NCBI GenBank assembly: GCA_944327105.1
Contig: CALVGN010000030.1
Span: 101,216 to 165,215 of the forward strand
From: an uncultured Erysipelotrichaceae bacterium
GTDB lineage: Bacteria; Bacillota_I; Bacilli_A; Erysipelotrichales; Erysipelotrichaceae
Length of the DNA: 64,000 nucleotides
Direction: 5' to 3'
Shown here: positions 27,172-36,533 of the stretch, in pieces
Layout: every line of letters begins with the position of its first letter
How positions within the stretch are numbered: the stretch's first letter is position 1
Position numbers and translations under genes: made by a program
The notes under the pieces: model-generated
The model's database searches: none
What the model saw: the letters and a program-made list of their open reading frames with translations, nothing else
Told to the model about the DNA's origin: nothing

Positions 27172-28636
27172 GGTGCCTCGATTCACTCAATAATTTCATC
27201 TTCAGATCATACATGGTTTGACTCATGTCCAAATAATGCAAATGCGGATTGACGAAACGCTGCTCTTCGTCCCAAATCTCATGATCCAACTGATGACGGA
27301 CATAATACCGGATTTGATCCAAAGTAGGTAATGGTTTGACCAATTCACCCTTATCGATCACTTTCGATAACAACGGTTTACCGCTACAATTTTCAAATAC
27401 CCGATGTTTCCAAGGCTTTTTTGGATCCATATATGGATATGGTTTGGAAAGATCCACGGTTTCTTCATGCAAACTCAGCATATCGGCGACCGCTTTGCCG
27501 AATTCATCATAAATGCGCCATACTTGTTTAAAACCCGGGTTGGTGATCTTTTCCACGTTTTCACTGATTTTGATCTTGGGGATCATCACACCATCTTTGA
27601 CGATGGCCACATTTTTATACACTGCACCGAATACCGGATGACTTTTGGATGTGATCAACCGTTCACCGACTCCAAACGAATCGATTCTAGCACCTTGGTT
27701 GAACAGCGATTCAATGGAAAATTCATCCAAGGAATTCGATACCACGATCATACAATCCTCTAGGCCGGCCGCATCGAGCATCTTGCGGCATTTTTTGCTT
27801 AAGTATGCTAAATCCCCACTGTCTAAGCGGATCCCTTTAAGGCGTTTACCCATCGGCTCCAATACTTCTTTGGCCACACGGATCGCATTGGGGACACCGG
27901 AATGCAATACATCATAGGTATCCACTAAAAGCACGGTATTATCCGGATACGTCAGCGCATATTGACGGAATGCCGCAAACTCATCTTCAAACACCATCAC
28001 CCAGGAATGGGCCATCGTGCCGGAAACCGGGATATCGAACATCTGTCCAGCCAATACAGTGGCGGTGGAATTCACCCCGCCGATATAGGCCGCACGGGCA
28101 CCATAAACCGCCGCATCCCCATTGTGCGCACGCCGTGCACCAAAATCGGATACCGCTCGGCCTTGGGCAGCACGAACGATTCGGTTGGCTTTGGTGGCAA
28201 TCAAGGTTTGGTGGTTCATGATCAATAACATCATGGTTTCAACCAATTGGGCATCGATGAGTGGTGCGACCACAGTAATGACCGGTTCATTGGGATAAAT
28301 GACCGTGCCTTCCGCCACGGCATAGATATCCCCTTTGAACCGGAATGATCGCAGATATTCCAGAAACGAATCTGAAAAACAATGCTGACTTCTCAGATAA
28401 TCAATATCCGCATCATCAAAATGTAGATTCAACACGTAATCGACGATCTGCTGCAGACCGGCAAAGATACTGAATCCCGCTTCATCGGGATTGGTTCTGA
28501 AAAATAAATCAAAGACAGCGACCTGATCTTGAAGATTTGCATTGAAGTAACCATTGGACATGGTCATTTCATAAAAATCCATGATCATCGACAGATTACG
28601 GGAATCAGATTGAAGTTTATGCATTGGTTTCACCAT
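27161..28636 (-). CDS. pncB: Nicotinate phosphoribosyltransferase
   Basis: A 491-residue enzyme making nicotinate mononucleotide from nicotinate and PRPP. The start block SLIMDFYEMTMSNGYF-like, DFGARRAHNGDAAVYGARAAYIGG, GTMAHSWVM and GIRLDSGDLAYLS (PRPP and base site) are all present; the Firmicute-type C-terminal region follows. AAAAGG is 6 bases before the ATG at 28636. A palindrome copy (28625-28635) overlaps codons 1-4. It is the first gene of pncB-nadD-nadE-trpS. Confidence 0.95.
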   Translation of the reverse strand: MVKPMHKLQSDSRNLSMIMDFYEMTMSNGYFNANLQDQVAVFDLFFRTNPDEAGFSIFAGLQQIVDYVLNLHFDDADIDYLRSQHCFSDSFLEYLRSFRFKGDIYAVAEGTVIYPNEPVITVVAPLIDAQLVETMMLLIMNHQTLIATKANRIVRAAQGRAVSDFGARRAHNGDAAVYGARAAYIGGVNSTATVLAGQMFDIPVSGTMAHSWVMVFEDEFAAFRQYALTYPDNTVLLVDTYDVLHSGVPNAIRVAKEVLEPMGKRLKGIRLDSGDLAYLSKKCRKMLDAAGLEDCMIVVSNSLDEFSIESLFNQGARIDSFGVGERLITSKSHPVFGAVYKNVAIVKDGVMIPKIKISENVEKITNPGFKQVWRIYDEFGKAVADMLSLHEETVDLSKPYPYMDPKKPWKHRVFENCSGKPLLSKVIDKGELVKPLPTLDQIRYYVRHQLDHEIWDEEQRFVNPHLHYLDMSQTMYDLKMKLLSESRHHGS

Positions 28637-28690
28637 TTTTAACCTTTTACTTGTTCTATTTTAATCAAAAAATATACAAGATATAACAAA

Positions 28691-28719
28691 AATCAAGAAC
28701 GGATAGACCGTTCTTGATT
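28691..28719. terminator. Hairpin terminator
   Basis: AATCAAGAACGG (28691-28702) pairs with CCGTTCTTGATT (28708-28719), with T-rich sequence after it on the minus strand. It ends the mgtE transcript. Confidence 0.85.
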
Positions 28720-28736
28720 GAAATGGTTCGACCATA

Positions 28737-30068
28737 CTATATATGCATGATAAATACCGCAATGTTGAAGTAAATCAATAACGACAATGCATCCACGATG
28801 GTTGTGATCAATGGTGAAGCCATCAATGCCGGATCCAATCCTAACTTCTTGGCCGCCATGGGTAACAGACAACCCAATGACTTGGCGATCAATACCACTA
28901 AAAGAATGGTTAGACCAATGACCACCGCCACAGCAATATTTTGATACTGGATGGCAATGCGGATCCCATTGACCACACCCAGGATCACACCACAGATCAA
29001 TGCCACCCTGATCTCTTTCCACCAACACTTTAATACATCCCGTGTTTCGATCTCTCCCGTGGCCAGACCACGAATGATCAGTGTCGATGCTTGAGATCCA
29101 CTGTTTCCACCAGTATCCATCAACATCGGGATAAAGGAAACCAATAGTGGGATCGCTGAGAAGGCTTCTTCATAATGCGTTAGTATGGCACCGGTAAACG
29201 TTGCTGACAACATCAAAAACAACAACCACAAAATCCGGTGTTTGGCCAGATCCCACACACTGCTTTTCAGATACGAATCTTCGTTTGGTTGCAAACCACC
29301 CATCAACTCGAAGTCTTCCGCAGTTTCTTCATGCATGACGTCGATCACATCATCAATGGTGATGATCCCCACCAACCGTTCTTCCTGATCCACCACCGGC
29401 ATTGCCAGAAAATCATATTTATCAAATGTTTTGGCCACATCTTCCTGATCATCCAGAGTATGCAGTTTGATCACGGTGGTTTCCATGATGTCAGCGATCT
29501 TGTCTTCATATTGACTCAACAATAAATCTTTGACCGTGACCACACCCATCAGATGACGTGCATTATCGATGACATAACAGGTATAAATGGTTTCGGTATC
29601 CCGGCCGACTTTACGGATACGCTCAAAGCTCTCTTTGACCGTCATATCCATTTTCAGATCCACAAATTCGGTCGTCATGATGCTTCCGGCAGAATCTTCC
29701 GGGTATTTGAGCAATTCATTGATATCTTTGCGCTGTTGTGGATCGATGTTGGCCAATATCTTTTTGACCATGATCGCCGGCATTTCACTGATCAGATCTG
29801 CGGCATCATCGGCATACAGATTGTTGATGATATCCTTAAGTTCATTATCTTTTAAGATGTTGATCAGTTTTTCCTGGGTTTCGCTTTCCATGCGGCTGAA
29901 AACATCCGCCGCTTCATCTTTGTCCAAAAGCCGAAAAACCAATGCCCCATCTTCCGGTGGAAGTTCATCGATGATTTCGGAAAGGTCGGCCTGATTGAGG
30001 GCCTGCAGGTAGCCTTTGAGTTGAGCAAATTGCTTATTGGCAATGAATGCGATGATTTTTTCTTTCAT
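28737..30068 (-). CDS. mgtE: Magnesium transporter MgtE
   Basis: A 443-residue MgtE channel. The N-terminal superhelical domain (1-130, with LPPEDGALVFRLLDKDEAADVFSRM in pieces) and two CBS domains (about 135-255, with VVTVKDLLLSQ and GIITIDDVIDVMHEE) form the magnesium sensor that closes the pore. Five membrane helices follow (285-443), including the pore motif PMLMDTGGNSGSQAS. Such channels are gated by internal Mg. The gene has a 110-base leader holding a 26-codon ORF with a near-perfect ribosome site; I find no M-box core, so control may be through that leader. Confidence 0.95.
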   Translation of the reverse strand: MKEKIIAFIANKQFAQLKGYLQALNQADLSEIIDELPPEDGALVFRLLDKDEAADVFSRMESETQEKLINILKDNELKDIINNLYADDAADLISEMPAIMVKKILANIDPQQRKDINELLKYPEDSAGSIMTTEFVDLKMDMTVKESFERIRKVGRDTETIYTCYVIDNARHLMGVVTVKDLLLSQYEDKIADIMETTVIKLHTLDDQEDVAKTFDKYDFLAMPVVDQEERLVGIITIDDVIDVMHEETAEDFELMGGLQPNEDSYLKSSVWDLAKHRILWLLFLMLSATFTGAILTHYEEAFSAIPLLVSFIPMLMDTGGNSGSQASTLIIRGLATGEIETRDVLKCWWKEIRVALICGVILGVVNGIRIAIQYQNIAVAVVIGLTILLVVLIAKSLGCLLPMAAKKLGLDPALMASPLITTIVDALSLLIYFNIAVFIMHI

Positions 30069-30102
30069 GGTTTCGCTTCCTCTCTTTCATTGAATGGTTG
30101 AA

Positions 30103-30183
30103 TTAAAGAAGCGTTGAAACGAATTCGAAAGTGCGTATGGAACACGCACTAGGTTCCAACGCACTACTATGTCCGCCTTCCAT
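30103..30183 (-). CDS. Candidate 26-residue leader peptide of mgtE
   Basis: A short frame, ATG at 30183 to TAA at 30103, ending 35 bases before mgtE. It is preceded by AAAGGAGGTGATC (complementary to the 16S 3' end over 13 bases), the strongest ribosome site in the window, at 3-4 bases spacing. The peptide begins MEGGHSSALEPSACSIR. Its codons 7-19 form an imperfect hairpin (AGTGCGT-TGGAAC with GTTCCA-TACGCACT). This layout is what a translation-coupled attenuator looks like, as in mgtL of enterics. I know of no described homologue. Confidence 0.6.
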   Translation of the reverse strand: MEGGHSSALEPSACSIRTFEFVSTLL

Positions 30184-30208
30184 ACGATCACCTCCTTTGA
30201 CCGTGAAA

Positions 30209-30214
30209 ATTATA
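30209..30214 (-). promoter_or_regulatory. -10 box of the mgtE leader transcript
   Basis: TATAAT on the minus strand, about 14 bases before the strong ribosome site. The -35 region is weak (TCAAAT-like). The transcript would have a leader of about 20 bases before the short ORF. Confidence 0.45.
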
Positions 30215-30284
30215 TATGGATTTAAGGAAGATTTGACTTTAATTTTGTTAAATGTTTGTGATGGTTGAACCATCGAATAAAAGA

Positions 30285-30305
30285 AAAAGGAGCAATGCTC
30301 CTTTT
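30285..30305. terminator. Hairpin terminator
   Basis: AAAAGGAGC (30285-30293) pairs with GCTCCTTTT (30297-30305), 8 bases after the rfbB stop. It ends the rfbA-epimerase-rfbB transcript. Confidence 0.75.
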
Positions 30306-30312
30306 CGATTTT

Positions 30313-31335
30313 TTATTGGCGGTCTTTGTACATCGTTTCGTAATAGTGCTGGTAATCACCATTGACGATGGGTTGCCACCAGTCTTTATTGGACAGGTAC
30401 CAATCAATGGTTTCTTTGATGCCTTTATCGAACGTATAGACCGGTTTCCAACCCAATTCTTTCTCCATTTTGGTCGGATCGATGGCATAACGCAGATCAT
30501 GTCCGGGACGATCTTTGACGAAATGGATCAAAGATTCATCTTTACCCAATTGTTTCAATATGGTTTTGACCACTTCCAGATTGTTCCGTTCATTGTGTCC
30601 GCCGATGTTATAGACTTCACCTTCTTTGCCGTTGTGGATAATCAGATCAATGGCACTGCAGTGGTCATAAACATGCAACCAATCCCGTACGTTGGTCCCT
30701 TGGCCGTATACGGGTAATGATTCATCATTCAATGCCCGTTGGATCATCAACGGGATCAATTTTTCCGGGAATTGGTAAGGACCATAGTTATTGGAACATC
30801 TTGAAATGGTTGCTTTCAATCCATACGTACGAACGTAAGCATTGACCAATAAGTCGGCGCTGGCTTTGGAGGCTGAGTATGGACTGGAGGTATGCAGCGG
30901 TGTGGACTCCGTAAACAAAAGATCCGGTCGATCCAGTGGCAGATCCCCATATACTTCATCGGTCGATACCTGATGGAACCGTTTGACATCATATTTGCGG
31001 CATAGATCCATCAATACCTGTACGCCCAGGATGTTGGTCTTTAAAAACACTGCCGGATCGACCACGGAACGGTCGACATGGGTTTCTGCAGCAAAATTGA
31101 CGACCACATCAAAGTGATATTGTTCAAACAGATGGGCCATGGTTGAACCATCGGTAATATCTGCTTTGACAAATGTAAAATTAGCTTGATCCATCAATGG
31201 TTTCAATGTAGCCAGATTCCCGGCATACGTCAGTGCATCCACCGCAATGATTTGATCATTTGGATAATGGTTGAACCAATAGTGGGCAAAGTTGCCTCCA
31301 ATAAATCCGGCAGCACCGGTAATACAGATTTTCAT
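30313..31335 (-). CDS. rfbB: dTDP-glucose 4,6-dehydratase
   Basis: A 340-residue SDR enzyme converting dTDP-glucose to dTDP-4-keto-6-deoxyglucose, the second step to dTDP-rhamnose and related sugars. The NAD site is ITGAAGFIGGNFAHYW; TDEVYGDLP holds the catalytic Thr-Asp-Glu and YSASKASAD the Tyr-Lys pair. Later blocks SRCSNNYGPYQFPEKLIPLMI and HNERNNLEVV are diagnostic. It overlaps the epimerase gene by 4 bases and follows rfbA in one operon. No rfbC or rfbD is present here, so the final sugar may not be rhamnose or the rest lies elsewhere. Confidence 0.95.
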   Translation of the reverse strand: MKICITGAAGFIGGNFAHYWFNHYPNDQIIAVDALTYAGNLATLKPLMDQANFTFVKADITDGSTMAHLFEQYHFDVVVNFAAETHVDRSVVDPAVFLKTNILGVQVLMDLCRKYDVKRFHQVSTDEVYGDLPLDRPDLLFTESTPLHTSSPYSASKASADLLVNAYVRTYGLKATISRCSNNYGPYQFPEKLIPLMIQRALNDESLPVYGQGTNVRDWLHVYDHCSAIDLIIHNGKEGEVYNIGGHNERNNLEVVKTILKQLGKDESLIHFVKDRPGHDLRYAIDPTKMEKELGWKPVYTFDKGIKETIDWYLSNKDWWQPIVNGDYQHYYETMYKDRQ

Positions 31336-32225
31336 CGTTTGTTCTCCTTTTTGATTCGTTCCACTTCATAACCGATTCCCGTAAACAGATCAATATCCGC
31401 CACAAAGCCACATGCCTGATGCAACTTGGTAATATCCAACAAAGAATCGGTCACGATCCCTTCATTTTGAATATTGATTTCCATTGGGATCGTTTGATGG
31501 GTGATGGTCTGGACCATATCAATAATGGTACCCAACGTACTGCTTCTACCTTCCCCCACATTATAAATATCATCAACCAGATGATGTTCAATGATCAACC
31601 GCATGGCTTTGGCCACATCGGCGATATAAATATAATCCCGCTTGCTTTCCAATGTATTCCAGCATTGGAACGTCTTTTGGAACAACGCCGATTCAATGAG
31701 TACTGGAATCACTCCCTGCTTCCGATTGGTCAGTTGATAACCACCATATGGATTGGACAACCGCAATATGGTATAGGGCAACCCACTTTGAGCGATCACC
31801 TTTTCCAGAATCACTTTACTGGTGGAATAAACATTCAATCCATACCCGTTTAACGGGAAGTCTTCGCGACAGGGGATCGTGCAGTTGCCATAGACTGTTC
31901 CACCACTGGACAAATAGATATACTGGCGAATACCGGCATGCATGAAATCGGCATAAAGACGTTGATATCGATTGACGAAATCGTGCAGAAACAAAGGTTC
32001 ATCGTCCGTTTGAAAATTAAACGGAAATAAAGATAAAGTATCCACCACTACCGCATCATGGATATCTGCCAGTTGCGATGGCTTTAATGCAAACACATCC
32101 ACCGCTTCGAATTCGTCAATGAAGCTGTATGGGGAATCCAGCCCCCAGACTTTCAATTGCCAATCCGTAAAATAGCGGGAAAGATTGTGGCCCAGATAAC
32201 CACATCCAAGAAATATGATTTTCAT
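31332..32225 (-). CDS. NAD-dependent epimerase/dehydratase family protein
   Basis: A 297-residue extended SDR protein. The N-terminal FLGCGYLGHNLSRYF is the nucleotide-binding glycine motif; YSTSK holds the Tyr-x3-Lys pair, and ILRLSNPYGGYQ and VYNVGEGRSSTL-like (DIYNVGEGRSSTL) resemble UDP-glucose epimerases. Being between rfbA and rfbB, it may act on the dTDP-sugar, for example as a 4-reductase or epimerase. The position of rfbD in usual operons makes this suggestive but not proven. Confidence 0.8.
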   Translation of the reverse strand: MKIIFLGCGYLGHNLSRYFTDWQLKVWGLDSPYSFIDEFEAVDVFALKPSQLADIHDAVVVDTLSLFPFNFQTDDEPLFLHDFVNRYQRLYADFMHAGIRQYIYLSSGGTVYGNCTIPCREDFPLNGYGLNVYSTSKVILEKVIAQSGLPYTILRLSNPYGGYQLTNRKQGVIPVLIESALFQKTFQCWNTLESKRDYIYIADVAKAMRLIIEHHLVDDIYNVGEGRSSTLGTIIDMVQTITHQTIPMEINIQNEGIVTDSLLDITKLHQACGFVADIDLFTGIGYEVERIKKENKR

Positions 32226-32227
32226 GC

Positions 32228-33118
32228 CTATTTATTATACGTGGTTTTCACACTGCCCAACGCAACATTTCTTAAATGCGTTCCATATGGCGATTTGCCG
32301 TAACTTTCCGCCGATTTAATCAGCTGTTGCGCATCGATCCAATGGTTATAATATGCAATCTCTTCTGGAACCGAAATTTTAATGCCTTGGACCTGATCGA
32401 TCATCTTAACGTATTCACCGGCTTGCGCTAACGAATCGATCGTTCCGGTATCTAGCCATGCCAGACCTCGTCCCAATACTTCACAGCGCAACGATTGCTT
32501 TTGCAAATAGATTCGGTTCAAGTCTGTGATTTCTAATTCACCCCTGGGTGAAGGCTTCAGTGATTTGGCATATTCGACCACATGATGGTCATAAAAATAC
32601 AGCCCGACCACGGCATAGTTGCTTTTCGGATGTTCCGGTTTTTCTTCAAGCGAAAGAACGGTCCCGTTATCATCGATTTCCGCAATGCCGAACCGACATG
32701 GATCTGAAACATACTTTCCAAAGACGGTCGCCCCGTTGTTATTGGCAACCACATTGCGCAGCATGGATCCGAATTTATTGCCATAGAAAATATTGTCACC
32801 CAGAATCAATGCCACATCATCGTTTCCGATGAATGATTCGCCCAATAAAAAGGCCTGAGCCAAACCATCGGGACTGGGTTGTTCCACATAGGATAATGAA
32901 ATGCCAAATTGACTGCCATCACCTAATAAACGTTTGAAATTTGGCAGATCCATCGGTGTGGAAATAATCAATATTTCGCTGATGCCGGCAAGCATCAAAG
33001 TTGACAGCGGATAATAAATCATCGGTTTGTCATAGACCGGCAAAAGCTGTTTGCTGGTGACTTTGGTTAACGGATACAACCGAGTGCCGGAACCACCGGC
33101 CAAAATGATGCCTTTCAT
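32228..33118 (-). CDS. rfbA: Glucose-1-phosphate thymidylyltransferase
   Basis: A 296-residue nucleotidyltransferase forming dTDP-glucose. The start motif is [17 protein letters not shown], followed by [26 protein letters not shown] and [20 protein letters not shown]. The ATG at 33118 follows AAAGGA and begins exactly at the catalytic fold; a further upstream ATG would add 7 residues and is less likely. It is the first gene of the nucleotide-sugar operon. Confidence 0.95.
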   Translation of the reverse strand: MKGIILAGGSGTRLYPLTKVTSKQLLPVYDKPMIYYPLSTLMLAGISEILIISTPMDLPNFKRLLGDGSQFGISLSYVEQPSPDGLAQAFLLGESFIGNDDVALILGDNIFYGNKFGSMLRNVVANNNGATVFGKYVSDPCRFGIAEIDDNGTVLSLEEKPEHPKSNYAVVGLYFYDHHVVEYAKSLKPSPRGELEITDLNRIYLQKQSLRCEVLGRGLAWLDTGTIDSLAQAGEYVKMIDQVQGIKISVPEEIAYYNHWIDAQQLIKSAESYGKSPYGTHLRNVALGSVKTTYNK

Positions 33119-33166
33119 AAATGTTTTTCCTTTCGACAATATTAGTATAGCAAAAGGCCATGTCGA

Positions 33167-35041
33167 TTAATCACCGACACAGCCTCCGATTCCATCGGCA
33201 TGTGTACCGGCAGGGCATGCGGCTACACAGGCGTTACTGGTCCATACGAACAAACCACCGGCACTGTTACAGCTGGCTTGATCGGTGTAGGCACTCAAAT
33301 CGGTTGCAGCTGCCGCGACACAACCTTGTCCTTCAACATATGTTTGTCCCTCGGCGCATCCACAAACACCATCGCTCCAGGTGCCCCCGGCGACATAACA
33401 GTAATAGCTTTCGGTCAATGTCGGCTCAAAGCGTTGTTCGGCATATTCTTCATACGATACGATGGGTTGGTTGAAATCATAAGAAGCATCGAATGTCATG
33501 GCCGTGACTGGTTCAATCACGGTATCTTCATCCGCTACTTCCAGATTGGAAAGGATGAAGTCCCGATTATCCGCCCAGGAACCCTCAAACGGAACCACGA
33601 TGGATGTGGTCTGATAGCTGGCTTCATTCCAAATGAAGCTGTTATAGGCGGTGACACGGGAATTGACGATCTGGATCACATCCTCGATGTGTTCATCACT
33701 GGGAAAGCGCTGCGCTTTCTGAGCGATGTAATTGAATAAGGAAACCAACTGATCGACAGAGAAATTGGTGGAAATATTATCACCGGCAGCATCGAGCATA
33801 TTGAGCATCGTATTGACATCACGGATTCGCAATGCTTCCGTCAAAATGGCTTCGATGACTTGTTGTTGGTTTTGCTGACGTTGGAAATCACCGGTCAAAT
33901 AAGCATGGCGTTCTCTGGCATAGGCCAATGCGCCTTCACCATCAAGGCGTTGTTCACCTTCATAGATATGCACAGTGTAATGACCACGTTCGGCATCGGA
34001 GTTTTGCGCATCGAATTCAACATCCGAAGTGATGGTGATACCACCCAATGCATCGACTAAATCAACGACACCAGAGAAATTGGACTCAAAATAGAAATCG
34101 ATGTTGATTCCAAGATAATCTTCAACTGTTGCGATCATGCAGTCGCGGGAAACACTGCGGGCTGCATTGATCTTGTCTTTGGCTTCACCAACGTAACACG
34201 CGGGATGGACGTAGGAGTCACGTGGAATGGATGTCAGGGTTAAACGAAGGGAATATGGATTGAATGAAGCGACCATCATGGCATCACTTCTGCCATCATC
34301 AATACCGGCGATCAATACGGTAAATGGGGTTGTGGTCAGATCAATATCATTGCCTTGGGTATTTTCAGTAGTGGCTGTACCCAGTTCTACTGTGGATAAA
34401 ACATGCAAAGATGTCGAAATGGCCGCCATGTTTTCGTATCCAGCCAAAGAAGTTTCATAGTCACTGGGCAATACGGCCGCTTTGACTTCGCCGCTCGATA
34501 AGGCCGCTAATAGGTCATTGTAATTCTCATAATTGATATATGTGGCTGTTACACTGTCCGCTTCAAGATTCTGCTTGGCCATACCATTTTGACCATTGTC
34601 GACCATAAAGCCAATGGTTGAACCATCTAAATCCGAGAGTGAAAGAATGGAATTATCCGCACTGACAAAACTGCTGGATACACTGACTTCAGGTTGAGAA
34701 GTGTCCGTGATCTTGATCACGTTAGAGTTGATCCGCCACACAAAATAAAAACCGACGCATCCCAAAATCAGCATTAATGTTCCGCTAACGGAAAGTTTCT
34801 GAACGAATTTGATGCGGCGTGTTACAACATTTCTAAAACAGAGCCAGTTGATCCGCAAAACTAACAAAAAAGAAATGACATTGACTGCCAGGAATACCCA
34901 TTTATTCAGATTCGCATATAAGTTCACTCCGTTGATCACAAATACCCACGTAATATCGATGAGTATGGTCATGATCAAGAAGAATATTTTGATTAAAAAT
35001 TGATGTTTATGATATCTGGGAACCTTCCGCTTACGATTCAT
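33167..35041 (-). CDS. LCP-family cell-wall glycopolymer ligase with Cys-rich tail
   Basis: A 624-residue membrane protein. Three N-terminal helices (about 20-115) are followed by a small periplasmic-binding-like segment (120-205), then the LCP domain (about 225-460) with GIDDGRSDAMMVASFNP, SIPRDSYV and YARERHAYLTGDFQRQQNQQ, residues that bind polyprenyl pyrophosphate. Such enzymes attach wall polymers to peptidoglycan. The C-terminal 80 residues contain eight Cys in short modules (YYCYVAGGTWSDGVCGC, CNSAGGLFVWTSNACVAAC), unusual for the family and shared with the LCP gene at 37816. It is downstream of the dTDP-sugar genes' divergent region but has its own transcript; the GC and lack of the dispersed motif set it apart. 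Confidence 0.88.
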   Translation of the reverse strand: MNRKRKVPRYHKHQFLIKIFFLIMTILIDITWVFVINGVNLYANLNKWVFLAVNVISFLLVLRINWLCFRNVVTRRIKFVQKLSVSGTLMLILGCVGFYFVWRINSNVIKITDTSQPEVSVSSSFVSADNSILSLSDLDGSTIGFMVDNGQNGMAKQNLEADSVTATYINYENYNDLLAALSSGEVKAAVLPSDYETSLAGYENMAAISTSLHVLSTVELGTATTENTQGNDIDLTTTPFTVLIAGIDDGRSDAMMVASFNPYSLRLTLTSIPRDSYVHPACYVGEAKDKINAARSVSRDCMIATVEDYLGINIDFYFESNFSGVVDLVDALGGITITSDVEFDAQNSDAERGHYTVHIYEGEQRLDGEGALAYARERHAYLTGDFQRQQNQQQVIEAILTEALRIRDVNTMLNMLDAAGDNISTNFSVDQLVSLFNYIAQKAQRFPSDEHIEDVIQIVNSRVTAYNSFIWNEASYQTTSIVVPFEGSWADNRDFILSNLEVADEDTVIEPVTAMTFDASYDFNQPIVSYEEYAEQRFEPTLTESYYCYVAGGTWSDGVCGCAEGQTYVEGQGCVAAAATDLSAYTDQASCNSAGGLFVWTSNACVAACPAGTHADGIGGCVGD

Positions 35042-35132
35042 GCGTATTAGGATAACCCAAACCAGTATGGTTTATCAACCGTACAATCATGTGAATGGTC
35101 ACATAGGTCAGTGAATCGAATGGTAAAACCAC

Positions 35133-35519
35133 TTAAATTGAATGGTCAAAACCACCTGCAATTTGCACAATCGGATAAAATGGATGAAATTTACCGCTTT
35201 TTAAGCGATATATCTGTTCAATATCATCATAGTTTTCACCAATACGGAGAAACTGATACTCGAACGATTGCTTTTCCAGCTTTTCCAGTGCATCGCAAAA
35301 AGCAATGATTTCAGGAAAGAATTGATCGTACCATCGAATGTTGTCCCATCCAAAATAGACACCATAATCATCGCTCTGATAATAATCCATATTGCTTTCT
35401 AAAAGTAGATTCAAGTCATTTGGACAACAATGTTGATCCAAATAATCATCAATACTTGATTTAAGAAAATCAAATCCGGATATTGTTGTCACCATTCGGA
35501 CAGTTGAAAAATAACTCAT
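35133..35519 (-). CDS. Hypothetical protein
   Basis: A 128-residue acidic cytosolic protein rich in aromatic residues. The sequence has no motif I recognise; helices are likely (FDFLKSSIDDYLDQH, ALEKLEKQSFEYQFLRIGE). GAGGG lies 6 bases before the ATG at 35519. It stands between the LCP gene and a toxin-antitoxin-like pair in AT-rich DNA. It resembles immunity or accessory proteins in size and charge, but this is only impression. Confidence 0.55.
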   Translation of the reverse strand: MSYFSTVRMVTTISGFDFLKSSIDDYLDQHCCPNDLNLLLESNMDYYQSDDYGVYFGWDNIRWYDQFFPEIIAFCDALEKLEKQSFEYQFLRIGENYDDIEQIYRLKSGKFHPFYPIVQIAGGFDHSI

Positions 35520-35589
35520 ATATCCCTCTTCACATCCTTAAGAGACGTGAAGCCTGAAAATTGACTTTTTTTTAACCTTCTTAACGATG

Positions 35590-36132
35590 TTAGACGCCTT
35601 TTATATAAATTAACAATCCATTGAGCGGATTAGATCGATAAAATTTGAAACCTGTTTTTTCATAGAAAAATCGAAGATACGGATTATCTTGACACTCCAC
35701 ATATATAGCTCTAAAAGGAATAATCGATTTACATTTTTGTACATGTGTCATGACCAAGTCCATCAAATCCATACCGTTAATTCGATTTAGTTCAGGTAAC
35801 GTATAATTTTTGGCAAATTGTCCCAGTAAAACACAACTTACAACTTGCCTAATTTGGAACGCGGTTCCAAAAAGTCTACGCTTAGCAGATGAACCAAGAT
35901 CATCGACATGTAAATCCCTGACTGCAAGTGAAAAGAACCCATAGAACCGAGATAAATCACTTTTAAAAACCAACATTGTACGAGTTATGTCATTCATTTC
36001 ATAACTTATTGCTTTTTCTTTCAAAAAAGTTTCTATCTCTGGGTTTGGATAACATGAAAAATCTCGAATTGCGTCAGTGGCAATATCGATTCCATTTTGA
36101 TTAAACAGCACAAAATCATAAAGATTTATCAC
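35590..36132 (-). CDS. GNAT-family acetyltransferase, candidate toxin
   Basis: A GNAT-fold protein of about 180 residues. The middle block AISYEMNDITRTMLVF and the C-terminal CQDNPYLRFFYEKTGF are the family marks; the acetyl-CoA loop is degenerate. It follows, and overlaps by 17 bases, a 70-residue gene that ends in a basic tail. This is the arrangement of GNAT toxin/antitoxin pairs, which acetylate charged tRNAs. The GTG at 36132, with GGAG upstream, gives the usual MINLYDF beginning; the ATG at 36168 is an alternative. The pair is AT-rich compared with its neighbours. The role is inferred from layout. Confidence 0.6.
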   Translation of the reverse strand: MINLYDFVLFNQNGIDIATDAIRDFSCYPNPEIETFLKEKAISYEMNDITRTMLVFKSDLSRFYGFFSLAVRDLHVDDLGSSAKRRLFGTAFQIRQVVSCVLLGQFAKNYTLPELNRINGMDLMDLVMTHVQKCKSIIPFRAIYVECQDNPYLRFFYEKTGFKFYRSNPLNGLLIYIKGV

Positions 36133-36325
36133 TTTTGTTTTGTAATCTCCGTGCACGTTTAGCTTCATATATTTGAGCGAATTTACGAAAATCTTCTTCA
36201 GTAGCATAGTGAATATCAATATTGGATTTCACTTCAACAGGTTTGGTTTCTTCCAAGATTTCCAAAAGACGCTGAAAATCATCTTCCGATAGCACAGGGG
36301 TGCAAAAGAAACTTGATGTAGCCAT
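36116..36325 (-). CDS. Small protein, candidate antitoxin of the GNAT gene
   Basis: A 69-residue protein with an N-terminal stretch TSSFFCTPVLSEDDFQRLLEIL and a basic helical end AKRARRLQNKSDK. GGAGGG is 6 bases before the ATG at 36325. It overlaps the GNAT gene downstream. It lacks a recognised ribbon-helix-helix, so the antitoxin role is based on position only. Confidence 0.5.
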   Translation of the reverse strand: MATSSFFCTPVLSEDDFQRLLEILEETKPVEVKSNIDIHYATEEDFRKFAQIYEAKRARRLQNKSDKSL

Positions 36326-36486
36326 AATCCCTCCTTTCATGGTCACAATATCATTTTGAATTTACCAAATCAATAATCCAGCAGCAAAAGATGGGTGGGA
36401 TAAAACCATTTTTGTTCATAAAAGATGTTTCGCTCAAATTTTCCTCCTTCATTCCCTTAAGAGAAAGAAAATCGATAAAAAGGCAT

Positions 36487-36519
36487 AAAAAATCGCTCCG
36501 TCGATTGGAGCGATTTTTT
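36487..36519. terminator. Hairpin terminator
   Basis: AAAAAATCGCTCC (36487-36499) pairs with GGAGCGATTTTTT (36507-36519). It ends the isomerase transcript on the minus strand. Confidence 0.85.
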
Positions 36520-36533
36520 GTTTTAGAATATGG

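Noticed and set aside
30103..30240. M-box (ykoK) magnesium riboswitch before mgtE
   Set aside because: The leader is only about 110-140 bases and lacks the conserved core; a short ORF with a strong ribosome site fills it.
33167..35041. LPXTG sortase anchoring of the Cys-rich proteins
   Set aside because: No LPXTG-like motif with hydrophobic tail is seen at any of the C-termini; the LCP proteins are held by N-terminal helices.
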